DNA of 64,000 nucleotides, taken from Clostridia bacterium (lineage in GTDB: Bacteria; Bacillota; Clostridia; Oscillospirales; Acutalibacteraceae). The notes under the pieces are model-generated. The model made no database searches. It was given only the letters and a program-made list of their open reading frames with translations, and was not told the origin of the DNA. The stretch lies in the NCBI GenBank assembly GCA_017621885.1, contig JAGASD010000032.1, positions 42,528 through 106,527 on the forward strand, written 5' to 3'. Positions 53,824-61,723 of the stretch are shown here, piece after piece. Made by a program: the position numbers and the translations under genes. Position 1 is the stretch's first letter, and every line of letters starts with the position of its first letter.

Positions 53824-54183
53824 ATGGTACAAAGACCGAACACTAATAAAGCAAGGGTTCAGCGTCATAAAAGAGTACGTGGCAAAATCAGCGGTACAGC
53901 TGCTTGCCCCCGTCTCGATGTATTCCGTTCTCTTCAGCATATCTATGCTCAGTTGATTGACGATGTAAACGGTGTAACACTCGTTTCGGCTTCAACTGTT
54001 GAAAAGGACTTCAAGGATTACGGCGGAAACAAGGACGCAGCCTTTAAGGTTGGTAAGTTATTAGCAGAGCGTGCAGCGGCAAAAGACATCAAAGATGTAG
54101 TTTTCGACCGCGGCGGTTACATTTATCACGGCCGTGTACAGAGCTTGGCCGAAGGCGCCCGTGAGGGCGGCCTCAACTTCTAA
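53824..54183 (+). CDS. rplR: 50S ribosomal protein L18
   Basis: 119 residues. Carries 5S rRNA into the large subunit with L5. RPRLDVFRS-like core ([19 protein letters not shown]) and [20 protein letters not shown] end. AAGAGGTG ribosome site. Confidence 0.97.
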   Translation: MVQRPNTNKARVQRHKRVRGKISGTAACPRLDVFRSLQHIYAQLIDDVNGVTLVSASTVEKDFKDYGGNKDAAFKVGKLLAERAAAKDIKDVVFDRGGYIYHGRVQSLAEGAREGGLNF

Positions 54184-54200
54184 GAAAGGGAGGAATTACT

Positions 54201-54707
54201 TTGGCTAAATTCGATACAGCTCGCAAAGACTCTGAACTTCAGGAAAGAGTCGTAGCCATTAACCGTGTATCTAAGACAGTTAAGGGTGGTAGAATTATGA
54301 AATTCTCAGCACTCGTAGTTGTTGGTGACGGTGAAGGCACAATTGGTTTTGGCTTAGGAAAGTCAAACGAAGTTCCCGATGCTATCCGTAAAGGTATCGA
54401 GGACGCAAAGAAAAATCTCGTTAAGGTTGCTCTTAAAGGCACAACTATTCCTCACGAGATTATCGGTAAATTCGGCGCAGGCGTTGTACTTCTCAAGCCC
54501 GCAGCACCCGGTACCGGTGTTATCGCCGGTGGTCCCGTTCGTGCAGTTGTTGAGACAGTAGGTATTAAGGACATCCGTGCTAAGGCACTTCGTTCAAACA
54601 ACCCCTGTAACGTAGTTAGAGCTACAATGGACGGACTTATGAAGCTTCGCAATGTTGAAGAAGTTGCTAACATTCGCGGCAAATCCGTTAAGCATTTTAA
54701 AGACTAA
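54201..54707 (+). CDS. rpsE: 30S ribosomal protein S5
   Basis: 168 residues with a TTG start after GGGAGG. Helps mRNA helicase activity and decoding fidelity. [20 protein letters not shown] and [15 protein letters not shown] mark the dsRBD-like N-domain; [18 protein letters not shown] the C-domain. Confidence 0.97.
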   Translation: MAKFDTARKDSELQERVVAINRVSKTVKGGRIMKFSALVVVGDGEGTIGFGLGKSNEVPDAIRKGIEDAKKNLVKVALKGTTIPHEIIGKFGAGVVLLKPAAPGTGVIAGGPVRAVVETVGIKDIRAKALRSNNPCNVVRATMDGLMKLRNVEEVANIRGKSVKHFKD

Positions 54708-54721
54708 GGAGGGTGGTTCAA

Positions 54722-54901
54722 ATGGCTAACATTAAAGTTAAGCTCGTAAAGAGCCTTATTGGTTCAAAGAAGGACCAGATTGCCACCGCCTATGCGTTAG
54801 GTCTCCACAAAATCGGTGATGTTTCAGTTCAGCCCGATAATGCGGCAACCAAAGGCAAAATTAAAAAAATCGCTCATCTTATTGAGGCTACTGAAGAATA
54901 A
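54722..54901 (+). CDS. rpmD: 50S ribosomal protein L30
   Basis: 59 residues from ATG 54722 after [32 protein letters not shown] is the family core. Neighbours S5 and L15 keep the usual order. Confidence 0.95.
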   Translation: MANIKVKLVKSLIGSKKDQIATAYALGLHKIGDVSVQPDNAATKGKIKKIAHLIEATEE

Positions 54902-54918
54902 GCAAGGAGGTGCAACAT

Positions 54919-55362
54919 ATGAAGCTTCACGAGCTTTCACCCGCAGCCGGTTCCAAAAAGGAAGTTAAGCGTATCGGTAGAGGTCCCGGTTCAGGCCAGG
55001 GCAAAACAGCCGGTAAGGGTCATAAAGGCCAGAAGGCACGTGCCGGTCGCGGTATGCGGATCGGTTTTGAAGGCGGCCAGATGCCTTTGCAGAGACGCCT
55101 TCCCAAAAGAGGTTTTGTTAATATTTTCGGCAAGGAGTTTGCTATTGTTAACGTAGCAGCACTTGAGGACAGATTTGAAGATGGTGCAGTAATCGATATT
55201 GAGGCACTTAAATCAGCAGGTCTTGTCAATAAAACACTTGATGGTGTTAAGGTACTTGCTCATGGTGATATCACCAAAAAGTTCACCGTTAAGGTTAATG
55301 CTTATTCTGATGCAGCTAAAGCTAAAATTGAGGCTGCCGGAGGAAAGGCAGAGGTGATTTGA
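54919..55362 (+). CDS. rplO: 50S ribosomal protein L15
   Basis: 147 residues from ATG 54919 (AAGGAGGTG). [18 protein letters not shown] and the Gly-rich [19 protein letters not shown] extension reach into the 23S core; [16 protein letters not shown] is typical. secY follows within one codon. Confidence 0.97.
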   Translation: MKLHELSPAAGSKKEVKRIGRGPGSGQGKTAGKGHKGQKARAGRGMRIGFEGGQMPLQRRLPKRGFVNIFGKEFAIVNVAALEDRFEDGAVIDIEALKSAGLVNKTLDGVKVLAHGDITKKFTVKVNAYSDAAKAKIEAAGGKAEVI

Positions 55363-55363
55363 C

Positions 55364-56701
55364 ATGTTACAGACATTAGTTAATGCATGGAAAATCCCCG
55401 ATTTAAGAAAAAAGATTATGTTCACAGCATTCATCGTAGTGCTTTTCAGGGTTGGTGCTAACATTCCTGTTCCCTTTGTTGATATTCCTTCAACAGGTCT
55501 TATTGACCCCTCATCAGGTACAACCTTCCTTAACTATTTAAGCATGATGACCGGTGAAGCCTTCAACTACGGTACAATTTTTGCTCTTTCAATTACACCG
55601 TACATCAACAGCTCGATTATTATCCAGCTCCTTACGGTTGCCATTCCCTACCTTGAAAGACTTTCAAAGGAAGGCGAAGAGGGCAGAAAAAAGATTGCAA
55701 AAATCACACGTTATGTAACACTTGCTCTCGGTCTTCTCCAGAGTATTGCTTACTTTATCTACCTCAATGCAAAGAATTTCCTTCTTTACACAGGCGATAA
55801 CACAGCAACAAAGGTGTTCCAGGGCGTAGTAGTTGTTGCAGTTCTCACAGCAGGTACAACACTTGTTATGTGGCTCGGTGAACAGATTAATGCTAAGGGT
55901 ATTGGTAATGGTATTTCAATTATCCTTTTTGCAGGTATCATTTCAAGAATCCCCACAGAGATGACAATGCTCTTTGGTCCTGAATCAGGCGGTTATTTCT
56001 CACGAGGCGGTATTTATTACTTCCTTTCACCCTTCGTTCTTGTTTGCTATATCCTTATGATTGCTTATATCGTTTGGATGGACAATGCAGAACGCAGAAT
56101 CCCTGTTCAGTATGCTAAGAGAGTTGTTGGCCGCAAAATGTATGGCGGTCAGAGTACACACATTCCGATCAAAGTTAATATGAGTGGTGTTATGCCCGTT
56201 ATCTTTGCAAGCTCAATCCTTTCACTTCCTCCCACATTTGAGTTGTTTTTCTCAAGCAAAATCAAAGAGGGCGGAGCATTGGATAAGTTCTTCGGATTGT
56301 TCGATCCCACAAACTGGTTCTATTGCATAATCTATTTTGTACTCATCATCTTCTTTGCATATTTCTATGCTGCTATTCAGTACAATCCTACTGAAATGGC
56401 TAACAATATTCGTAGCAACAGCGGTACAATCCCCGGACTTCGTCCCGGTAAACCCACCGCTCTCTACATTCAGAAAATTATTTCGAGAATCATTCTTCTT
56501 GGCGCATTGCTTCTCAGCGTAGTTGCTTTGTTCCCCAACCTGTTCTCTTTGATTACAGGCCTTGTTCTCGGAAAAGAAGGCGGTATGAACATTTCATTGG
56601 GCGGTACTTCAATCATCATTATGGTTGGTGTTGCACTTGAAACTGTTAAACAGCTTGAAAGCCAGATGATGCTTCGTCATTATAAAGGCTTCCTTGATTA
56701 A
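55364..56701 (+). CDS. secY: Preprotein translocase subunit SecY
   Basis: 445 residues. Channel of the Sec translocon, ten transmembrane helices. Conserved IPDLRKKIMFTAFIVVLFRVG at the N-terminus, GIGNGISIILFAGI, and the cytoplasmic loops ERRIPVQYAKRVVGRKMYGG and AFYNPT-like IQYNPTEMANNIR. The start overlaps the spacing of rplO so translation is probably coupled. All exported proteins in this window depend on it. Confidence 0.97.
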   Translation: MLQTLVNAWKIPDLRKKIMFTAFIVVLFRVGANIPVPFVDIPSTGLIDPSSGTTFLNYLSMMTGEAFNYGTIFALSITPYINSSIIIQLLTVAIPYLERLSKEGEEGRKKIAKITRYVTLALGLLQSIAYFIYLNAKNFLLYTGDNTATKVFQGVVVVAVLTAGTTLVMWLGEQINAKGIGNGISIILFAGIISRIPTEMTMLFGPESGGYFSRGGIYYFLSPFVLVCYILMIAYIVWMDNAERRIPVQYAKRVVGRKMYGGQSTHIPIKVNMSGVMPVIFASSILSLPPTFELFFSSKIKEGGALDKFFGLFDPTNWFYCIIYFVLIIFFAYFYAAIQYNPTEMANNIRSNSGTIPGLRPGKPTALYIQKIISRIILLGALLLSVVALFPNLFSLITGLVLGKEGGMNISLGGTSIIIMVGVALETVKQLESQMMLRHYKGFLD

Positions 56702-56719
56702 TACACGGAGGGCTTGATA

Positions 56720-57352
56720 ATGAAACTTATATTTCTCGGTGCACCCGGCGCGGGTAAAGGCACTCAGGCGGAGATTATCGCGGCTGAGCTTAATATTCCC
56801 ACAATTTCCACAGGAAATATCATCCGTGAAGCACTTGCTAACGGAACAGAGATGGGTCTTAAAGCAAAATCATTTATTGAAGCCGGAAAGCTTGTTCCTG
56901 ATGATGTTGTAATCGGCATCATCAAGGATAGGTTGGCAGCTGACGATTGTAACGGCGGTTTTATCCTTGACGGATTCCCCCGTACAATTCCTCAGGCTGA
57001 GGCTCTTGATAAAATGGGCGTTATTATTGACAAGGTTGTTGATATTGACGTTCCCGATGAAAACATTGTAAACAGAATGTCAGGCAGACGCGTTTGTAAG
57101 GCTTGCGGTTCTTCTTATCATATTGAGAATAAGAAACCTAAGGTTGACGGTGTTTGCGATGCTTGTGGCGGCGAGCTTCAGATTCGTAAGGACGATGCTC
57201 CCAAAACAGTTCTTGACAGACTCAATGTTTATCACGAACAGACCGAACCGTTAAAGGATTACTACGCAAATTGCGGTAAGCTTCGCAGCGTAGAAGGTAC
57301 AGCTCCCATTAAGGAGATTACCGCTTCAATCCTTAAGGTATTGGAGGATTAA
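56720..57352 (+). CDS. adk: Adenylate kinase
   Basis: 210 residues from ATG 56720 (GGAGG). Balances ATP, ADP and AMP. P-loop GAPGAGKGTQAE, ILDGFPRTIPQAE, and a LID with a zinc site CKACGSSYH and CDACGGELQ, the Gram-positive four-Cys form. Common position after secY. Confidence 0.97.
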   Translation: MKLIFLGAPGAGKGTQAEIIAAELNIPTISTGNIIREALANGTEMGLKAKSFIEAGKLVPDDVVIGIIKDRLAADDCNGGFILDGFPRTIPQAEALDKMGVIIDKVVDIDVPDENIVNRMSGRRVCKACGSSYHIENKKPKVDGVCDACGGELQIRKDDAPKTVLDRLNVYHEQTEPLKDYYANCGKLRSVEGTAPIKEITASILKVLED

Positions 57353-57354
57353 GC

Positions 57355-58104
57355 ATGATAGTGCTTAAAAGCGAAAAAGAAATCAGGCAGATGCTTGAAG
57401 CGTGCAGGATTTCTGCAGAAGCACTTAAAGTTGCAGGTGAAGCGGTCGAACCCGGTGTGTCAACCTGGGAAATTGACCGCATAGCCAGAAAGTATATTGA
57501 AAGTAAAGGCGCCAAGCCAACTTTCCTCGGTTACAATGGCTTTCCTGCAGCTGCATGCATTTCCATAAACGACGAGGTCATTCATGGAATTCCCGACAAG
57601 TCACACATTATAAGAGCAGGCGACATAGTAAGTATCGACCTCGGAGCCTGTATCAACGGTTTTACCGGTGATAATGCCGCCACTTTCGCTTGCGGAGATA
57701 TCTCTGCAGAAGCGAAGCGGCTGATAGGAACTACCGAAGAAAGCCTTTATATAGGCATTCAGAAGGCAGTTCCCGGCGGCAGACTCGGTGATGTAGGAAG
57801 CGCAATTCAGAAATATTGTGAAGAGCGTGGATACGGAGTTGTCAGAGAATATACAGGTCACGGCGTTGGAGCCGCACTTCATGAAGACCCGGCGGTGCCT
57901 AACTATGGTACACCCGGAAGGGGAGCCCGTTTGGTGCCGGGCATGACAATTGCCATTGAGCCCATGATTAACCAGGGTAAGGCATCTGTTAAAACATTGT
58001 CCAACGGCTGGACGGTAAAAACAACCGACGGCAAGCTGTCCGCTCATTTTGAGCATACAATTGCCATTACAAGCAGCGGACCGTTAATTATGACAAAGAT
58101 TTAA
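57355..58104 (+). CDS. map: Methionine aminopeptidase, type I
   Basis: 249 residues. Removes the initiator Met from nascent proteins. Metal ligands are seen in [18 protein letters not shown] (two Asp), [12 protein letters not shown] (His), IEPMIN (Glu) and AHFEHTIAI (Glu). It begins two bases after adk. No zinc-finger extension. Confidence 0.97.
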   Translation: MIVLKSEKEIRQMLEACRISAEALKVAGEAVEPGVSTWEIDRIARKYIESKGAKPTFLGYNGFPAAACISINDEVIHGIPDKSHIIRAGDIVSIDLGACINGFTGDNAATFACGDISAEAKRLIGTTEESLYIGIQKAVPGGRLGDVGSAIQKYCEERGYGVVREYTGHGVGAALHEDPAVPNYGTPGRGARLVPGMTIAIEPMINQGKASVKTLSNGWTVKTTDGKLSAHFEHTIAITSSGPLIMTKI

Positions 58105-58145
58105 AAAACAGAACAATAACAAATTTAATCTGGGAGGTTTTTGTT

Positions 58146-58364
58146 ATGTCAAAAGACGATATGATCGAAGTTGAAGGTACTGTTGTTGAAGCATTACCTA
58201 ACACAACATTTCAGGTGGAACTTGAAAATGGTCATAAAATTTTAGCCCACATTTCCGGAAAACTCAGAATGAACTACATTCGTATACTTCCGGGAGATAA
58301 GGTTACAGTCGAAATGTCGCCATACGACCTTACTCGTGGACGAATCACATGGCGTTCAAAATAA
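58146..58364 (+). CDS. infA: Translation initiation factor IF-1
   Basis: 72 residues. OB-fold factor blocking the A site during initiation. [20 protein letters not shown] and [21 protein letters not shown] are diagnostic. GGGAGG upstream. The usual neighbours map and rpmJ flank it. Confidence 0.97.
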   Translation: MSKDDMIEVEGTVVEALPNTTFQVELENGHKILAHISGKLRMNYIRILPGDKVTVEMSPYDLTRGRITWRSK

Positions 58365-58400
58365 TAAAAGGCAAAAAGCTGAATTTTAGGAGGTATCTTA

Positions 58401-58514
58401 ATGAAAGTCAGACCTTCTGTTAAGAAAATTTGCGAAAAATGCAAGGTAATTAAGCGCAAGGGAAAAATCATGGTTATCTGTGAGAATCCCAAGCACAAAC
58501 AGCGTCAGGGTTAA
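58401..58514 (+). CDS. rpmJ: 50S ribosomal protein L36
   Basis: 37 residues: [20 protein letters not shown] at the start, then [17 protein letters not shown]. The C-x2-C-x12-C-x4-H zinc site is complete, the zinc-plus form. AGGAGG lies seven bases before the ATG. Short genes of this size are easily missed, but length, motif and place between infA and rpsM are decisive. Confidence 0.97.
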   Translation: MKVRPSVKKICEKCKVIKRKGKIMVICENPKHKQRQG

Positions 58515-58552
58515 TCCCTTACGAAACCATTATTTGGAGGTGCAACTGACAA

Positions 58553-58921
58553 ATGGCGCGTATTTCAGGTGTTGATTTACCCAGAGATAAAAAAGTCGAA
58601 ATTGGTCTTACTTATATCTTCGGTATAGGTCCCAAGACTGCAAAAGACATAGTTGCTGCTACCGGTGTTGATCCCGAAACAAGAGTTAAGGATCTCACTG
58701 AGGACGATGTAGCAAAATTACGTGAGTATATTGATCACAACGTAAAGGTCGAAGGTGACCTTCGTCGTGAAACAGCTTTCGATATCAAAAGACTTGTAGA
58801 AATTGGTTGCTATCGTGGCGTTCGTCACAGAAAAGGTCTTCCCGTAAGAGGTCAGCGTTCAAAAACAAACGCTCGTACTCGTAAGGGTCCCGCTAAAACA
58901 ATAGCTAACAAGAAGAAATAA
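58553..58921 (+). CDS. rpsM: 30S ribosomal protein S13
   Basis: 122 residues. Head protein contacting the P-site tRNA and L5. [28 protein letters not shown] and [20 protein letters not shown] are typical. GGAGG upstream. First gene of the alpha part of the supercluster. Confidence 0.97.
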   Translation: MARISGVDLPRDKKVEIGLTYIFGIGPKTAKDIVAATGVDPETRVKDLTEDDVAKLREYIDHNVKVEGDLRRETAFDIKRLVEIGCYRGVRHRKGLPVRGQRSKTNARTRKGPAKTIANKKK

Positions 58922-58939
58922 GTCGAAGGAGGTATTAGA

Positions 58940-59344
58940 ATGGCTACAAAAGCTACCGGCAAAAAAGTCGGAACACGCAAGCGTCGTGAGCGTAAAAATA
59001 TTGAACGCGGTGCGGCTCATATCCAATCCACCTTCAATAACACCATAGTTACAATTACTGATACTCAGGGCAATGCCGTTTCTTGGGCAAGCGCTGGTGA
59101 AATGGGCTTCAGAGGTTCTCGTAAGTCTACTCCCTTCGCAGCTCAGACTGCTGCTGAAACTGCTGCAAAGGCTGCTATTGAGCACGGTATGAAAACTGTT
59201 GAAGTTTATGTTAAAGGCCCCGGTGCAGGAAGAGAAGCTGCAATCAGAGCATTACAGGTTGCAGGTCTTGATGTTACTCTTATCAAAGACGTAACACCCA
59301 TTCCTCACAACGGTTGCCGTCCGCCCAAGAGAAGGCGTGTATAA
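58940..59344 (+). CDS. rpsK: 30S ribosomal protein S11
   Basis: 134 residues. Platform protein near the Shine-Dalgarno helix. [20 protein letters not shown] and [18 protein letters not shown] at the C-terminus. AAGGAGG upstream. Confidence 0.97.
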   Translation: MATKATGKKVGTRKRRERKNIERGAAHIQSTFNNTIVTITDTQGNAVSWASAGEMGFRGSRKSTPFAAQTAAETAAKAAIEHGMKTVEVYVKGPGAGREAAIRALQVAGLDVTLIKDVTPIPHNGCRPPKRRRV

Positions 59345-59365
59345 CGTAATAGGAGGAAACGAATT

Positions 59366-59992
59366 ATGGCAAGATATACCGGTGCGGTATGTAAGCTTTG
59401 CCGCCGTGAAGGCCAGAAGCTCTTTTTAAAGGGTGGCAGATGCTATACAAATAAATGTGCTATTGAACGTCGTTCTTATGCTCCCGGCCAGCACGGTCAG
59501 GGTCGCAAGAAGATTTCCGGTTACGGAATGCAGCTTCGCGAAAAGCAGAAAGCAAGACGTTACTATGGCGTACTTGAAGGACAGTTCCACAAATATTTCC
59601 TTATGGCTGAAAAAATGCAGGGCCAGGCAGGTGAAAACCTTCTCAGAATCTGTGAAAGCCGTTTGGACAACATTGTCTATCTTCTTGGTTGGGCAGATTC
59701 CCGAGCAGAAGGCAGACAGCTCGTTACACACGGTCACTTCTGTGTTAACGGCAAGAAGGTTGACATTCCGTCATATCTCTGCAAAGCAGGCGACGTGATT
59801 TCAATCAAAGAAAAATCTGCACAGACCGACGCTATGAAAAATATTATTGAAGCAAACGGCAGCCGTCCAGTTCCCGCATGGCTTGACCTCAACCGTGAAG
59901 AAAACACAGCAAAGATTGTTAATCTTCCCGAAAGAGATCAGATCGAAGCTCCCGTTGCAGAGCATCTTATCGTCGAGTTCTATTCAAAATAA
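59366..59992 (+). CDS. rpsD: 30S ribosomal protein S4
   Basis: 208 residues. Assembly initiator and, in Bacillus, repressor of its own synthesis. The N-terminus has a Cys-containing zinc-like knuckle ([18 protein letters not shown], then CAIERR). The S4 RNA-binding domain includes [26 protein letters not shown] upstream. The next gene starts 79 nt later. Confidence 0.97.
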   Translation: MARYTGAVCKLCRREGQKLFLKGGRCYTNKCAIERRSYAPGQHGQGRKKISGYGMQLREKQKARRYYGVLEGQFHKYFLMAEKMQGQAGENLLRICESRLDNIVYLLGWADSRAEGRQLVTHGHFCVNGKKVDIPSYLCKAGDVISIKEKSAQTDAMKNIIEANGSRPVPAWLDLNREENTAKIVNLPERDQIEAPVAEHLIVEFYSK

Positions 59993-60071
59993 TGCTCTTT
60001 AGCCTCATGTCTGTATTGGCAGGCAAAACAAAAATTGCAGTTAAACTGTATAATTTTAAGGAGGGTTTGGT

Positions 60072-61022
60072 ATGATTGGTATTGAGAAACCCGAAGTAAA
60101 GTTTATCGGTTCGGCAGAAGATTCAGCATACGGCTCATTTGTTGTTGAGCCTCTTGAGAGAGGTTTCGGTACAACACTTGGTAACAGCCTTCGCAGAGTT
60201 CTTCTTTCATCCCTTCCCGGTTATGCTATTACATCAGTCAAAATTGACAATGTTCTTCACGAATTCTCAACGATCCCGAACGTAAAAGAGGATGTTACCG
60301 AGATAGTTCTTAACCTTAAGGGCGTTATTCTCAAAATACACGGAGACGATCCCAAGATTATGCGTATCGAGGCAAATGGCTCCGGTGAAATCACAGCGGG
60401 TGACATCAAAGCAGATTCAGAGGTTGAAATTCTTAACCCTGATCATCACATTGCAACGCTTGATGCTGACGCTCACGTTGTAATGGAACTTACTGCAGAT
60501 AAGGGCAGAGGTTACGTTTCTTCTGACAGAAACAAACAGCTTCTTGATCCCGTTATCGGCGTAATCGCTATTGATTCTATTTACACACCCGTGTTAAAAG
60601 TTAACTACACAGTTGATAACACTCGTGTAGGTCAGATTACCGACTACGACAAGCTCACTATAGATGTAACAACAGACGGTACAATTTCTGCTAAAGATGC
60701 TGTATCATTTGCTGCTAAGATTCTTACTGAGCACCTTAATCTCTTCGTTGAGCTTTCTGATGAAGTTTCAAATACAGAGATTATGGTTGACAAGGAAAGC
60801 ACAGATAACGGCAAGGTGCTCGAAACAACAATTGAAGAGCTCGACCTTTCTGTTCGTTCTTTCAACTGTCTCAAGAGAGCCGGTATCAACACTGTTGAAA
60901 ACTTGATAAACAAAAGCGAAGAAGATATGATGAAGGTTAGAAACCTTGGTAGAAAATCTCTTGAAGAGGTTGTTGCTAAATTGGCTTCACTCGGTCTTTC
61001 TCTTCGCGACGAAGACGAATAA
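60072..61022 (+). CDS. rpoA: DNA-directed RNA polymerase subunit alpha
   Basis: 316 residues. Assembly platform of RNA polymerase; C-terminal domain contacts UP elements and activators. Alpha-NTD with [19 protein letters not shown] and [18 protein letters not shown]; alpha-CTD with [16 protein letters not shown] and [18 protein letters not shown] upstream; the 79-nt gap after rpsD has a TATAAT but no clear -35. Confidence 0.97.
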   Translation: MIGIEKPEVKFIGSAEDSAYGSFVVEPLERGFGTTLGNSLRRVLLSSLPGYAITSVKIDNVLHEFSTIPNVKEDVTEIVLNLKGVILKIHGDDPKIMRIEANGSGEITAGDIKADSEVEILNPDHHIATLDADAHVVMELTADKGRGYVSSDRNKQLLDPVIGVIAIDSIYTPVLKVNYTVDNTRVGQITDYDKLTIDVTTDGTISAKDAVSFAAKILTEHLNLFVELSDEVSNTEIMVDKESTDNGKVLETTIEELDLSVRSFNCLKRAGINTVENLINKSEEDMMKVRNLGRKSLEEVVAKLASLGLSLRDEDE

Positions 61023-61038
61023 GTTAGGAGTGATTTAG

Positions 61039-61380
61039 ATGCCCGGAACCAGAAAACTCGGCAGAGCGAGCGATCACCGCGATGCTATGCTTCGCAATAT
61101 GGTTACATCCTTACTTGAAAACGGTAAGATGACAACAACAGTCACAAGAGCGAAGGAAGTTCGCGCAATGGCTGAAAAGATGATCACCCTCGCAAAAGTC
61201 GACAGTCTCCACAACAAGAGACAGGCTTTGGCATACATTACTAAGGAAGATGTCGTTAAGAAACTCTTTGACGAGATCGCTCCCAAGTATAAAGATGTAA
61301 ACGGTGGTTACTGCCGTATAATCAAGACTGAAGCTCGCCGCGGTGACGCAGCAGAGATGTGCATTCTTGAATTAGTTTAA
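61039..61380 (+). CDS. rplQ: 50S ribosomal protein L17
   Basis: 113 residues. Tunnel-exit surface protein. [17 protein letters not shown] and [18 protein letters not shown] are typical. It ends the supercluster, just before a strong terminator; cbiO/ecfA genes that often follow rplQ in Firmicutes are absent here. Confidence 0.97.
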   Translation: MPGTRKLGRASDHRDAMLRNMVTSLLENGKMTTTVTRAKEVRAMAEKMITLAKVDSLHNKRQALAYITKEDVVKKLFDEIAPKYKDVNGGYCRIIKTEARRGDAAEMCILELV

Positions 61381-61388
61381 TTAAAGGT

Positions 61389-61424
61389 AAAAGTGCTTGA
61401 CCGAAAGGTCAGGCACTTTTTGTT
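61389..61424 (+). terminator. Terminator of the ribosomal protein supercluster
   Basis: AAAAGUGCUUGACC pairs with GGUCAGGCACUUUU (one G-U) around a GAAA tetraloop, followed by a T-run. Confidence 0.92.
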
Positions 61425-61427
61425 TTT

Positions 61428-61510
61428 GAATCAGGAATGTGGAATCAGGAATGTGGAATCAGGAATGTGGAATCAGGAATGTGGAATCAGGAATGTGGAA
61501 TCAGGAATAT
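61428..61510. repeat. 14-bp tandem repeat, about six copies
   Basis: The unit GAATCAGGAATGTG is repeated exactly five times from 61428 to 61497, with a sixth diverged copy to about 61510. Further short direct repeats of the AAATTGC/AAATGG kind follow to about 61565. The 340-bp region between rplQ and the next gene holds nothing else except a promoter. Confidence 0.9.
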
Positions 61511-61650
61511 CGGAACGCGATTAAAATTAAATTGCAAATTGCAAATGGTAAGTGGCAAATTTCGGAACTGCGTTGCGATTATAATGTGTAATGAAAGGTT
61601 TGTGTACAAAAAAAGTGGTTTTTTTTGTGTATTATGCTGTTTTACGATAA

Positions 61651-61679
61651 TTGAAATTTCTTATGAATTATGGTAATAT
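61651..61679 (+). promoter_or_regulatory. Extended -10 promoter of the LRR/Fn3 surface protein
   Basis: TTGAAA (61651-61656), 17 nt, TAATAT (61674-61679) preceded by TGG. Eleven bases across the spacer and -10 (AATTATGGTAA) are identical to the promoter at 15125-15153. Confidence 0.65.
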
Positions 61680-61723
61680 CAATATATAAGATTGTCTTAA
61701 AATAGTTTTAAGGAGTATGTATT

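Noticed and set aside
59993-60071. Internal promoter before rpoA
   Set aside because: A TATAAT is present but no -35 at 16-18 nt; not enough to call.
61428-61510. CRISPR array
   Set aside because: The 14-bp copies are directly adjacent with no spacers and no cas genes nearby; it is a tandem repeat.
61437-61676. A 79-codon plus-strand frame starting in the tandem repeat
   Set aside because: Its first 30 residues are just the 14-bp repeat translated (WNQECGIRN-type repeats) and the rest is AT-rich intergenic DNA; no ribosome site.
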